From assembly GCA_003439945.1 (NCBI GenBank), contig QVRM01005212.1, positions 37,286 to 101,285 of the forward strand: a stretch of DNA of 64,000 nt. The letters are read 5' to 3'. This document shows, piece by piece, positions 11,891-22,651 of the stretch. The DNA is from Dermanyssus gallinae (lineage: Eukaryota; Arthropoda; Arachnida; Mesostigmata; Dermanyssidae). The notes under the pieces were generated by a model that saw only the letters and a program-made list of their open reading frames with translations, searched no databases and was not told where the DNA came from. The first letter of the stretch is position 1, and each line of letters starts with the position of its first letter. The translations under genes were made by a program, and so were the position numbers.

Positions 11891-14760
11891 AACGAATATA
11901 AATAAGTAAAGAAAAGCATTTTACATAAAAAAAAGAAGGATACAGCTCTTATCTGCAAAGATCAGATAGTACCTGCAACGGGTACACAGTGAAACAACAA
12001 ACGCTGTTAAACAACAAGCGATCACTATTTTGCCTCATCGCGATAAACAAGAATTATGGCACTGAAAAAAGCTCCCAGGATCATGTGCTTTCTTGTATTT
12101 GGAGTGGGAGGTTTTGGAAATGCGTAATGCTGGCAGCTGGATAGCTAGCAGAGACTAGTGTGAACTAACCCATTAACCCGGGCTCCTTTCAACCCCCTCA
12201 GACTTATAACTTTGTGACACTTCTCGGGAACGTATGTCTAGAGGGAAAGCCTCCTTCCACCCCTCAATCGGTAAATAAAGACGTTTTCTTTTCTATTCGA
12301 ACTATATAATGATAGGACAAGGCCGTAAGTGATCTGCATGAGGGCTAACAGTATTAAAAAGAGGCAAAGCTATCGGCGAAAGCCAGGCAGAGCCACGGCT
12401 ATCAATTACTCATAACATCCATTAGTCTTGACCAGCAGTACAAGAAAGCGCAGATGGCTGAAGCGTGGCTGCCAAAGAAAAGTCGGTACACTAAAGTGCA
12501 TGTACCTCGGAGTGAGTAATCTGTTAGGCAATGAATAAATGGGCGCTGATATTGATGTAGGAGAACATGTCTACATGCCTACGGAAACCTACTAAGTGTT
12601 TGTGATTTTTATAATTAATGTGTTTTTGCTTTATATGTATATATTATCCAGACTTTCTCGTAATATCCACAATAACTCGCACGGTGGCAAGTCAGGCAAT
12701 TAAGCTGCGTGCTTTACAAGCTTAACTTAAAGTTTTGGTAGATATTCTGTAGTATACGAACTGTTGTCACTGCACTACCCTATTCTAGTTTGATTATTGC
12801 CACAAGTTCACTCCTAAAGAAAGTTCCGATCTTCATCTGCCAGCTGACCAACAGCGCTTCACTTTTGTAGGCGGAGGTGCTCTAACACCGGACCACTGCA
12901 AGCTTAGGTAGTAGAGGGTTAAAAAGTATTGAAAGGAGAACATATATCCTCAGTTGTTTCTCTTTTAGGACGTTGTTCGAATAAAACGTCTAGTTCGAAT
13001 CTTATGCACCATCCATGTGCACTGCTCAAAAATAGTTTCCTCGCGAATGAGCAATCGATGTCCTTCGAAAACATTATATCATTTATGGAGGCTGTACAAA
13101 CAAAACATAGTTATGTATCCCAGTTTTTGAGTACGGCTTTCTGTACTGCTATTTTCTCAAACCGTAGTCTATAAGGGAAGATTCACTTAAGCATTTTTAA
13201 GGTCTCAATGTATTTCATTTTTGTGCGTGCAATAGACATCTCTATATAGATGGTTACCAGCGACACATGTGTGTCACATATTCTTAAAAGCTTCCAGAAA
13301 CGCTTCCAGAAAGAAAAAAAGCAGATAAAGCTACTTAATGTCAGTGCGATTGTTTAATACCGTTTCTCCAAAATGATACCAACATAGAAGAATGAGATAA
13401 GTAACAGATGTAGCTGAGAAGACGCTGCACGTTTTAAGTACATTTTAGAAAAAAATAAGGTATGTACCGTCCTTCATCACAGATGTTTATTATTGTTAAT
13501 TTCTTCAAATGTTGTTAAGTTTGCGGGTTCATTAGCCTATCATTAGTATATAGATTAGCCTTTTAAGCAGTGAAATCGAAATCAGGCTCTCGCGAAGCTT
13601 GCGAAGGAGAAGACAAGTATTGCACCCCAGGTCTCTTCGCCACCGGCCCTCTTTTGATAAAATAGTTATTGGAAGGTGATACGTGACTAGTAATCACGTG
13701 CAGAACAAGCATAAACATATGTTACTAGACCGGTTCAGCAAACAAGTGAGTTTTATACAATACGGCAATACGATTTTAGTATCGGCCAACTTAGTAATAG
13801 ACTGAACGATCGTTACGAAAGATATTTTACTGAGGGTACCAGTAATTTTACTAAGATTACTATTGATCCGAGCGGGCAGAGCCTTATGTATCAACTTAGA
13901 GTATTCTAGTTATGTTTAACTTGATGAACGTAATGGGATCCGTCTTACGACGCAATGCAAAAGCAGTTCCGTGGACGTTAAATGTTGTCTGAGGGCCAGC
14001 CCACAGGCTCGTTAAGCCCTGACTCCCTCCCTCCCCAGGATTCGTAATTTCACGGCATTTCTTTGACACCTTTAAAAGGAGAAGTCACACTTTTTGGTGC
14101 CTGATGCGCCATGATGATGTTTTCTTTTCTAAGATCTGTAGGGGTGCGCCGAGGTCGCGGTAAGGATCTAGCCGCTCCCCTTATCCTCTCCATAGGCTCT
14201 TCGTCTTGGCCTATTTCTCCTAGGCAATAGCTATGCCTTTCCTCTGTCCCGCTTCCTCCACACTTCTTTCGAACGCATGATGTGTGTCACAATCTCCCTG
14301 AAGTGGAGACCACACATATCGACAGCGGGCCGATGCGCCCCTTTTTTGACAGTAGGATAAAATTAAGTCGAACACATCTTTATTGTAACTAAGGTAAGTG
14401 ATAAAAACTGTGTTTGTTCGAGTACTAAGACCCTGAACTTGATTTAAGTTTACTTAAATTAAGGAGTCTTAGCAGCGTGCGGTAAAGTTGGGTCGTGTTT
14501 CGTGTTGGCTCCCGTAAAATCGACTACTACGAGAGGCTTGACTGTGATATTCGTAATGATAGTTGTATCATTCAGAGTTTTTATAATGAGTGTTCGAACA
14601 GTGCATAGTATACGCCCGGAGGTACTCTGGTTGCCTCTCAGAGGGTTCAGATCTCTTCCGGGCTCTCTGACAACCGTGTCCGATTTGCCAACTTCATTGC
14701 TAGCCGTTAGTTTGTGCCCAACTTGCGGGCGGGAGTCACTACGGCTTAAAAGCAGAGAAG
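11890..14760. other. Unassigned AT-rich DNA
   Basis: Nearly 2.9 kb where I recognise no gene. The longest open frames (12929-13174 plus, 13694-13894 minus, 14502-14783 plus) have no family motif, splice context or composition that marks coding. A GC-richer patch near 14100-14340 is also unidentified. It is presumably CD36 copy A intron plus old transposon debris. Confidence 0.5.
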
Positions 14761-14768
14761 CCTGCGCA

Positions 14769-14833
14769 GTCGTCGTGGCCTAGTGGTAGCGTCATCGACT
14801 GCCAGTTGTTGGGCCCTCGATTCAACTCCCAAG
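14769..14833 (+). other. tRNA-Gly-like sequence (pseudo-tRNA or SINE head)
   Basis: TGGCCTAGTGGTAGCG fits the pol III A box, and GATTCAACTCC about 40 bases on approximates the B box. The CTGCCA in between resembles the anticodon loop of tRNA-Gly(GCC). The acceptor stem does not pair properly and the T stem is imperfect, so a working tRNA is unlikely. It lies just upstream of the R2-like ORF1. It could be a SINE head or a chance relic within the element's 5' region. Confidence 0.4.
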
Positions 14834-14984
14834 GGTGGATTTTTTTTGGTTTTCTTGCGTCCAATCGTTCCAAGGCATTTGGACAGCTAGGACGATGCCG
14901 GTCGAGTCCAGCGGCAGTAAGCTGCCTGGTAGCTTGAATATATCCAGGCTCTAGATATGCCAAAGAGACACCAATCGCTGCCCA

Positions 14985-16384
14985 AGCTGATGTCTCGAAG
15001 CCGGCTGAGAAGAGGGCTTGCAGCGCATCGCCTGGTGTATCACAAGTTGATCCAACCACAGGTGCCAAAACATCGGAAATCTCAGACGGAGGTGTAACAC
15101 CAGGGTGAAAGCGAAGAAAAGGTTTCTCTGTATAATCCGATGAACGCGACGAATCGTTTACGCTGGTAGTGTCCAAGCGTGAACAGAAGTTTATGTCTCG
15201 TTAGCAACGTCAGTTGGACAAGCTGAGAATGAAGGCATCTAGTGGTCTTTTCAACGCCTTCAGAGTGGTGATACGAAAAAAAACGACAGAGGATTCAGCT
15301 TCTAAGGAGTTCGCTGACGGCACATTGTTAAAATTGTGCAAGGCTATTCATTCTAATTGTCCTGACTGCAAGATATCAAGCAATAAGGCCGCTCTTTCTG
15401 TATGGGTTAACACAGAGGATGCGGCTAGGGAACTAACGCAGCTCTTTGTAATAGGGTCGAAACCTGTCACGGTAACCTGTCCAGCACTAACTTCATTCAA
15501 GGCGAGAACTCAAGGCATCGATGTTGCGTTTACAGACGACGAGATATACCAAGAACTAGCATATTTTGGTGTGGTGCACGTTCGACGTTTATTCCGGACA
15601 GGTCACGCATGCAAAACCCCACTCAGCAAGGTGATCCTGACCATCGACCGTCAACCGCCTATGTCCGTTTTCCTGGGATACAAAACCCACTCCGTCGTTC
15701 TTGAGCCCGATCAACCGAAGTTGTGCTACAATTGTCAACGAATGGGACATCAAGCAGACAGGTGCACTTTTCGCAAGGCCTGCAAAAATGTGGAGGAGGA
15801 GAAGTGTCTTTAAGTTGCACAAAACATTTGAGGTTTATTAACTGTAGTGGCCCCACGTGGCCGGATCGCCTTCCTGTCCGCATGTGGCCTACCTCCGTGA
15901 GCGGAACAGGATCGTTATGGAGGCGAGAGTTCTACAACAAGTTAAGGCATCGCATCCGCCTGCATAGATTAGCGAGGCTCCTGATGTCACAGCCACTGTC
16001 GTGAAAGACGTAAAACCCAGAGGTTCCATCAAAGATAAGGCTTCGCACGTTGCAGTTCTTAGGGGCATTTCTACCACACAAGAAAGCTCCTCACCGCAGC
16101 TGCTCCTTCCTCACCCACAACCGCTACCAAAGCCCAAACGGAAGCGAAGCAACACGTATAGGAATCGTCACGCTCGGCCGCGGTATACTGCTAAATACAC
16201 CACAAAGAGAAACACCCGCAAGACATCTCTCAGATTTTTTGGGGGCGCCTTAACAGACGTCGCACGGATGTTAAAGGGTATTAGTCCTGATCTGGCAGCA
16301 ACTTTGAAAACGATTGCGAAAGCCCTGAAACTTCTATTGGCTCTCTTTCCACTCGCACAGAAGCTCAAAGCCTTTACATCATAA
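14985..16384 (+). pseudogene. R2-like element ORF1: gag-like zinc-knuckle protein (frameshifted)
   Basis: Nucleic-acid-binding ORF1 of the two-ORF element. The upstream part (about 15080-15210) contains DESFTLVVSKREQK, the usual N-terminal gag pattern. The long open piece at 15214-15813 runs from an FRVVIRKK motif through an RNA-recognition-like region (ALSVWVNTEDAARELTQL) to VILTIDRQPP, FLGYKTHSVVLEP and a CCHC knuckle, CYNCQRMGHQADRC. A frameshift near 15790 leads to a second knuckle (CVNCSGPH-like). After a stop near 15960 comes a basic Lys/Arg tail and the C-terminal DLAATLKTIAKALKLLLALF helix (16001-16384). Its TAA overlaps the ORF2 ATG at 16384. The same order is seen in the degraded copy at 9787. 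Confidence 0.7.
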
Positions 16385-16756
16385 TGCCAGATAATAACCC
16401 ACACGGAACTGAGGCCGCGCATGCGTCTCTAGTTTTGGATAACTCTAACAAGGCTACGTGTCCGGTTTGCAAAGGTGTCTTTACAAGTAGGGGTCTTGCC
16501 AGACATATATCGGCCAGACATGCTGACGCCGCGAACGGGCCGTCCACATCCCATCGAACTATGACGGAAGAAATTAATATTGACACTCTACTCGTTGACA
16601 TTCAGGCAAAGATGCACCAAGCCAAACTGTTACGCATTTTACCCAATTTGGCGAGGCCTACTGTTGCGGAGAAACTTACAAACGTTTTCTCAAACGTTGC
16701 CAAGGACAACGACTTCTACGCCTGGTATTCCCCGCTGTGGCAAGGGATCAGGTAAT
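16384..16756 (+). CDS. R2-like element ORF2, N-terminal part with C2H2 zinc finger (interrupted)
   Basis: Start of the pol-like ORF2, chosen at 16384 because this ATG overlaps the ORF1 stop in TAATG. Residues about 25-50 form a CPVC...H-x4-H finger, the DNA-binding finger type found at the N-terminus of R2-group proteins. Its C-C to H spacing is one residue shorter than usual. After about 110 residues the sequence switches, near 16732, to the post-RT region homologous to 51981-52006 (GCTGYGGCAAGGGATCAGG). The copy therefore lost its RT before being split by the R1-like insertion. The rest resumes at 22652. Confidence 0.65.
16743..16756 (+). repeat. Target-site duplication, left copy (14 bp)
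   Basis: AGGGATCAGGTAAT is repeated exactly at 22638-22651 and occurs once, uninterrupted, in the related copy at about 51989-52002. The run of T that follows (16757-16765) is the poly(A) tail of the minus-strand R1-like element. Confidence 0.92.
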
Positions 16757-16870
16757 TTTTTTTTTCTATTGGACCGGCCACCCTGGTGGCGCGGCAAATT
16801 TATTTTAAAACCAGCGGAAATGTTTTTCACTTTACATCGCGGTTTGTTAGTGTAGTTGTAGGTGTGATGG

Positions 16871-19852
16871 TCAGCTCCCTCTCTCTCTCTCCCTCCGTTT
16901 CCTATCATACTCCAGGTCCACTTTCCTCTGCATGATCTTCTCGATCATCTGTGCTCCCCGTATCCACATTTTCTCATCCTCGCACATCCTTGCAATTAGT
17001 TCGTCCACTGCTCTAGTCCCGCTCCAGATGATGTTCGCCGATGTTCGTTGTTCTTCGAGGGCTGGGCAGAAGCAGACTGTGTGCGTGACATCGTCCACCT
17101 CTCCCGTCTCGCATGTTACGCACTTTGGGTCTTGCGCGATCTTAATCTTGCAGAGGTACGCCTGGAAGCAGCCATGGCCCGTCAGGACTTGTGTCAGGTA
17201 GTACGTTGTCTCCCCGTGGCCCCTGTTAAACCATATGGTCAGGTCCGGGATGAGGTGCCTGGTCCACGCTCCCGGAGCATTGCCTGGCATGTTGCTCCAT
17301 TCCTGCTGCCATTTTCGAAGCGTTTCTTGCCGGTGTTCTTGCTTTCCTCGGCTGGGGTCTTCTTTCCGTCGACGTCTCTCGTCTATTAGCATTGGCCAGG
17401 GAATGAGCCCAGCCAAGGCTATAGCGGCCATGGTCTCTACTGTCCTGTATGCTCTTATTACCCTTATCGCCATCTTTCTCTGTACTTTCAGCAGCTTAGC
17501 GCGGTTTCGTTTCTTTTTCATCGCGATGGGTCCCCAGACTGGCGCAGCGTAAAGGACTATGGACTCGGCCACTCTCGCGAGAAGGCGTCGCTTGCCTTGG
17601 CAAAATTTTGGCTAGGTTGTTTACAACCGTAGCTGCCTTTGCCGTCACCTTCTCGATGTGCGCGTTTCCCGTGAGGGCACGATCGACTGTAACCCCCAGG
17701 TACTTTGCTGACTCGACGACCGCAATATCCCCGCCGTTTAGCGTTAAGGTCGGCTTGGTGTAGGCTTTATTTCCCACTAGCATCACCGCTTCGCTTTTCT
17801 CCGGTGCTAGTTCCAACCCGTGCTGTTGCATCCACCTTTCCACCTGGTTCAGCGCTTGTTGGGCCCTCCACTCCAAGAGGCACGAGTCCCGGGCTGTGAC
17901 CATGATGGCCAGATCGTCGGCGTATGCGATCGTCTGCACTCCTACCATTTGGACTATGTTCAACACTCCGTTGTATGCCATGTTCCAGAGAAGCGGGCCC
18001 AGGATGGACCCCTGAGGAACCCCAGCTGACATGGGAAACTCCTCTTCTCCGTAAATTACCACCCTGTCCTTTAAGTATGAAGCGACCAGTCTTTGGAGGT
18101 ACTTCGAGATCTGAACATCCCTCATGACGTCTATGATAACTTGCCAGGGCAGTGAGTTGAAGGCGTTCCGTACGTCTAGTAAGACGACAAGACACAGCTC
18201 TCTGGACCACTGGTTTTTCTCCTTCTGTCTTTGGGCCTCTTGTAAAACTTTTTCGACAGCCATTTCTGTAGATCTCCTCTTACGGAAGCCGTACTGTGAG
18301 TCTGCCAAAGCCCCCTTTTCCTCGAGCTCCGCTGTCAACCTCATGTTAACCATTATTTCAAAAGCCTTGCCTATCGTGTCCAGGAGGCATATTGGTCTGT
18401 ATCCCCCTGGGTCCGTGTGAGGCTTCCCGGGTTTCCTGATGAGGGCCAAGATGGCTTTCTTCCATTCCTTCGGGTACTGTCCTTCGGTCCAAATCTTGTC
18501 TGCGATTCTCTTAAAGACCTCTGGTTTCTCCTGCAGAAGAATTTTGATGGCCTCTGCAGGGACTCCGTCTGGCCCGGACGCTTTTCCTTTCGGAAGGCGC
18601 TCAATCACCGCTTTTATTTCCTCGGGTGAGGTTAGGGGAATGAGCTCCCCGCTCCCGGTTCCCACCGGACGATTAGGTTCGGCATGAGTCGGGAAGAGCC
18701 TCCTCACTGCCGCTTCAACCAGGTCTTTTGGCAGTGCTGGCGTAGGCTTTCTTAGCTTGTCCATGACGATTTTGTAGGGTTGACCCCATACGTCATCTTC
18801 GACCTTCTCGCCGAGTTCTTTCCAGCCGTCGCCTCTGCTCTTGTTAATTGCCCTTCTAAGCTTCTTCCTCGCATCTTTGAGTCTCTCCCACGCCTCTTCG
18901 GTGCTTCTTCCCTTTGTCCTTGCTCTGGCAAGTGCTCGTCTGGCCTTGGTACACGATCTCCTAGTAGCTGAGACTTTTGGTGTCCACCAGTATTTTGGGG
19001 GATTTTTGTGTGAAATCCTCCCTCTACCGGTAGACGCCAGTTCACAGACGTCTGCCATCATTGCTGTTACCGCCTCTGGATGGATTTCTTGTCCTTCATT
19101 TAGAAGCATTTGACCTCTTGCTCTGACTTTCTCACGAAGTTTCTCCAGATCTAACTTAGTTGCGTACCACGCTGCTCGGCGGGTGTTTCGTTTCTGCTGC
19201 TCACGTTCGGTCCCGTACTCAAACCCTATGAACGCATGGTCACTGTGAGTATCTTCCTCTAGAACTCTCCAGTTTTGAAGCCGTTCCACCGTGTGCTCGG
19301 TCCCAAAGGTGAGGTCTATAAAGGAGGCCTGGCTCCCTCGGACGAATGTTGGTTCCAGCCCATCATTGTAGAGGACCATGCCAAGTTCGGCTAGCCACTC
19401 CAACATCTCTCTCCCTCTAGAGTTAGTTTCTCTACTACCCCATTCCCGTGCCGCCGAATTAAAGTCTCCTCCCACCAAGATTTCTTTGTTTCGCCTTTCC
19501 TGTCTATTTATCTCTTTCCCAGGCCGTCCAGGAATCTTGTAAAAGCCTGCCGGCCTGAGTTCGGGGATATATAACAGCTGAATGCCACGGGTCCCTCTTC
19601 GAGTTCAGCCCAGACCCATCCTTCTCCTGACCCTTCTGCCTTTACGGGGAGCCTTGGATCAACCCAGAGGGCAGCGTCACCTTTTTTGTCGATGAAGCAG
19701 CCACTCCTTCTCTTCCGAGCAAGCCATTTTTTATTTGGCTCGCTGATAAGCAGGATATCCGCTTTCTCTCGGTCTTTTGTCACCTCTAGCATGTCGTGCG
19801 CTCTCCACGATCGCGCCACGTTGATTTGTATTACCTTGATCTTCCTAGTCAT
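16871..19852 (-). pseudogene. R1-like ORF2: APE endonuclease, reverse transcriptase, C-terminal HC domain
   Basis: Encodes the endonuclease/RT that nicks target DNA and copies element RNA by target-primed reverse transcription. The start at 19852 (ATGACTAGG) overlaps the ORF1 stop. Frame 1 (19852-19508) has the endonuclease N-terminus: IQINVARSWRAHDML, the LLISEP catalytic Glu motif. Near 19510-19520 a shift leads to 19478-17496: GGDFNS, DLTFG, HSDHAFIG (endonuclease His), the RT motifs SGPDGVPAEAIK, GYRPICLLDTIGK, LVVLLDVRNAFNS (Asp), AGVPQGSILGPLLWN and AYADDLAIM near 17920. Near 17600 a second shift leads to 17572-16871 with LTGHGCFQAYL and the zinc-like C..C...H...C. All catalytic motifs are present; only the frames are broken. 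Confidence 0.9.
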
Positions 19853-21818
19853 TTCTAGTTTCGTCTTCTCCGTCTCGGCTCCTGGCGGCCCCTCTCCGAC
19901 CTTGGGTTTTCCATCCCTCTCCGTCGGCTACCCCGGTTGGGTCTCCCGGTTTAGGTTGGGCTCCCTCGACGGCGCCTTTGGGGTCTTTGCTAGGGGTAAT
20001 CGTCTGCTCCCGTGAGACCGCTATCGGGGCGTTCGGTCTCCCCTTTTGGTTCGTCCTCGCCTGCATCCGTAGCGCCTCGATTCCTTTTCTGAACGCTGGG
20101 CATGCCATCGAGTTTGCCGAGTGCCCCTTTTCTTGGCATGCATAGCATTGCCTCTCGTTCTCCGTGCAATCCTTCGCTATATGCCCGGCTTGCCCACATT
20201 TGTGGCATATTCTTACTTCAACTTTGAGGTCCTTGCAGTCTGCTGCTCTGTGTCCGATCTTCTGACAGTTGTAGCAGCAGGGAAGATCAAGCCATTCTGA
20301 TACTCTGCATTGTATCCAGCCTACCTTCAGTTTTCCCCTGCTCGCTAAATCCAACCCATCTTTCCTGTTTAAGTAAATGCCGGCGTATCTGCCATATTTA
20401 CCTTTTCTTGGTTCTTCGGCCATGATTGAATCGCCGTCTTTCAGGCCCAGCGTGTCTTTCACCGCCTTCCGAATTTCCTCGGAGGTCGCGACTTCGTCGA
20501 GGTCTTTAATTATTAACTTCATGCTGCGTGTCTTTAGCTGCGCATCCAGGCTTGTCTTGTCTCTTATGCTTGCCAGGAATGCGTGCCGGCCTCCCTCTGC
20601 TTTTTCCTTCATTTCTATTTTGAGGCTTTCGTTTTCTAGCTCATATATTTTTCTTATTTCCACTCCCGAGCTTTCCGGGTTGACCAGCTCTCTAAGTTCT
20701 TTGAGGGTCTCAGCGTAGGATTTTTCCTGATGCTTCGCCACTACCACTGTACTTATTTCGGCTGTTTTTTTCTCCCGATCGTTGCCTTTTGCTTTTTTCT
20801 TCTGTCTTGGCTTAGCTCGCGCAAATATATCTGCCTGTATAGCGCTATTTGCCAGTTGGCATTCTACCACCTTTCTCGCTGTTTGCGTTAGCTCTTCCGG
20901 GAAGCGGAAGGCAATCTTCTTTATGGAGCTCCCGTTTTTTACCTGCTCTGCCTGTTGAAGCATGCCGCACAGTCGTGCGATGGCTTCTATTAGGTCTTCT
21001 GCGCTGTCGGTCTCCTTCATCATGCCGATCGCGAGTATTCTTGGGTCGAGGTCACTCGACTGTGGTTCTGCTGTCTCATCTGAGTTCAACATTCCCCTGC
21101 CCCAATCTACCAAGCACGCCGTTTTTCCTGCCTTGAGATGTTTAAGTACACTTGTATCCGGAAACTGTGCTGCTATCCTCTCCATCAATGCCCGATCTTT
21201 TTGGCAGCCTTCCCTCACCAGTATTGCCCTGACGTCTTTGCTGACCATGATACTCTCAGTGACCTTTTGGCTTCTAGAGTATGCCTGCTGAGGCCAGTTC
21301 TCCTGTACTAGTTTTACTTTCTCTGCTGTTGTCAGTGCCTCGCCCAGCCGTTTTTTAATGCTGTTAGCGATTCTTTCTTCTTCGATATCAACTGGGCCGC
21401 TGGTCTGTGTACCCGCCTCGTTGCCTTTCCTTTTCTCGCACTTTTCACATACGTAAGAGGCGGCCGGGCATGCTTTCCCTATCGCTTGCAGCTTCTCCAG
21501 TTTGTTTAGGATAGCTGCGATTCCTTTCTTAATCTCTATTTTCGTGTTGTTAGGCATAAGGGCTTTCAAGCCTAATGTCAGCTTACGAATTTCTTCCGTT
21601 TCAGCATCCCACGCTGTCTCCTCTTCATTGTCCGCCTTACGCTTCTTCACTCGCCTTTTCTTTTCGTCGTCTTCTTCCGCTCCTGCTAGTTCTCTTGGCA
21701 TCGCAATATTTGGCGCCGAGCTTACCCGTAGCAGGGGGGACCTCAAAAGTCCTTTTCGCGCGGGTAGATCTCTTGTCTCTCTTGGTTCTCCCTCTTCTTC
21801 GTCCATTGCTACTTCCAT
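19845..21818 (-). CDS. R1-like ORF1: zinc-knuckle gag-like RNA-binding protein (657 aa)
   Basis: An intact ORF coding the nucleic-acid chaperone or RNP protein of the R1-like element. The N-terminal third is charged and low in complexity, with a KKRRVKKRK nuclear-localisation-like stretch. A middle CEKCEKRK segment and long helical, Lys/Glu-rich regions follow. The C-terminal part has three CCHC-type knuckles in a row: CYNCQKIGHRAADC, CHKCGQAGHIAKDC and CYACQEKGHSANSMAC, at roughly residues 510-570. A hydrophilic tail ends in DETRND. Its stop codon overlaps the ORF2 start by 8 bases (ATGACTAG), suggesting coupled translation of ORF2, as proposed for other two-ORF LINEs. Size and layout are normal for the R1 group. 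Confidence 0.93.
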   Translation of the reverse strand: MEVAMDEEEGEPRETRDLPARKGLLRSPLLRVSSAPNIAMPRELAGAEEDDEKKRRVKKRKADNEEETAWDAETEEIRKLTLGLKALMPNNTKIEIKKGIAAILNKLEKLQAIGKACPAASYVCEKCEKRKGNEAGTQTSGPVDIEEERIANSIKKRLGEALTTAEKVKLVQENWPQQAYSRSQKVTESIMVSKDVRAILVREGCQKDRALMERIAAQFPDTSVLKHLKAGKTACLVDWGRGMLNSDETAEPQSSDLDPRILAIGMMKETDSAEDLIEAIARLCGMLQQAEQVKNGSSIKKIAFRFPEELTQTARKVVECQLANSAIQADIFARAKPRQKKKAKGNDREKKTAEISTVVVAKHQEKSYAETLKELRELVNPESSGVEIRKIYELENESLKIEMKEKAEGGRHAFLASIRDKTSLDAQLKTRSMKLIIKDLDEVATSEEIRKAVKDTLGLKDGDSIMAEEPRKGKYGRYAGIYLNRKDGLDLASRGKLKVGWIQCRVSEWLDLPCCYNCQKIGHRAADCKDLKVEVRICHKCGQAGHIAKDCTENERQCYACQEKGHSANSMACPAFRKGIEALRMQARTNQKGRPNAPIAVSREQTITPSKDPKGAVEGAQPKPGDPTGVADGEGWKTQGRRGAARSRDGEDETRND

Positions 21819-22596
21819 ATTGCGGTCCGTTGCTTCCCTGTCTGTCTATGGGGATCAGTCAGCTGTTTTATGGCTGTGTCCTCAAAAAACAGTATTTTAA
21901 AGGAAAATACCGTTCTCGGTATTTATATACTCCAAACAGGGCGTTCAACCCTTCTTTCGACGTGTCTTAAAACGGGCTATTTGGCGTTTATGGTATTACG
22001 GCCGAATTCGCACTTTTGCCCCACCTCACTCTCCTCGTCGGTGCTGGGTCCTCAGAATGCAGAATTTTAACTAAAATCTATAACTTAGTTATTCCATGCA
22101 CTAGGTGGGTGTTCAGCCCCTCCCCAGTCTTCCATTGAGAAGATCTGTCCGATACTGTTGCTGTCAAGCCCCCACTTCGCACCTTCGCTACTTCACTCTC
22201 CTTCCCTATCCCTTTCTCTCTCCCTCCACCTTCAGGGCGCGAGGATAGACTTTCTAGGCGCTCCTTCGAGGCTATCCGTGCCTTCTCGGGATCCTGGTGG
22301 CTTGGCCGAACTGATGTTGGCACTCGCGACCCTTTATTCTCAAAATTCACTCGTTTTTTAAGCTTTCGAGTTCTTTGTTTACTTTCGGTTGTTTATGTTC
22401 GAATTCGAACGCCGTCGCCGGCCGACGCTCACCTGGATACTAGATCTCGCAAATGTTTCTCTTTCTCACTTTTGAACTCTACTCCTGCGCACGTAATTGT
22501 TCACTGGTTCAGGATGGGTCGATTACGCACTATTTGCCCCGAAATTTCCACGAGAAACCTAGGTTTTTCAGTACTTTTTCGGGAGCTCGACGGAAC

Positions 22597-22622
22597 CTGA
22601 CTCACCCAGCTGACTCACCCAG
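22597..22622 (-). repeat. 13-bp tandem repeat at the 5' end of the R1-like element
   Basis: Two exact units of CTGACTCACCCAG followed by a partial third (CTGATTC), starting 15 bases inside the element's 5' boundary. Repeats at LINE 5' ends can hold promoter elements. The position fits such a role, but that is inference. Confidence 0.8.
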
Positions 22623-22637
22623 CTGATTCTGAACTGG

Positions 22638-22651
22638 AGGGATCAGGTAAT
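22638..22651 (+). repeat. Target-site duplication, right copy (14 bp)
   Basis: Exact second copy of AGGGATCAGGTAAT (see 16743-16756). R2-like element sequence resumes directly after it (TGCTTCCGG versus TGCTTCCTA in the uninterrupted copy). Confidence 0.92.

Larger units (their letters stand above)
16757..22637 (-). mobile_element. Nearly full-length R1-like non-LTR retrotransposon
   Basis: A 5.88 kb element with 5' UTR (22637-21819), ORF1 (21818-19845), ORF2 (19852-16871, two frameshifts), a short 3' UTR and an A-tail. It is bounded by 14-bp direct repeats. Family: R1/LOA group, from the C-terminal LTGHG...C..C motif, the APE endonuclease and the zinc-knuckle ORF1. R1 itself is known for 14-bp target duplications in 28S rDNA. 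Here the target is another retrotransposon, not rDNA. Only two frameshifts separate it from coding capacity, so the insertion is fairly recent. Confidence 0.9.

Noticed and set aside
14739..15176. 145-codon minus-strand ORF
   Set aside because: No family motif. It lies antisense to the 5' region and N-terminal coding traces of the R2-like ORF1 and to the tRNA-like unit.
16932..22361. Many plus-strand frames of 60-130 codons across the R1-like element
   Set aside because: They are antisense shadows of ORF1 and ORF2, which carry clear domain motifs on the minus strand.
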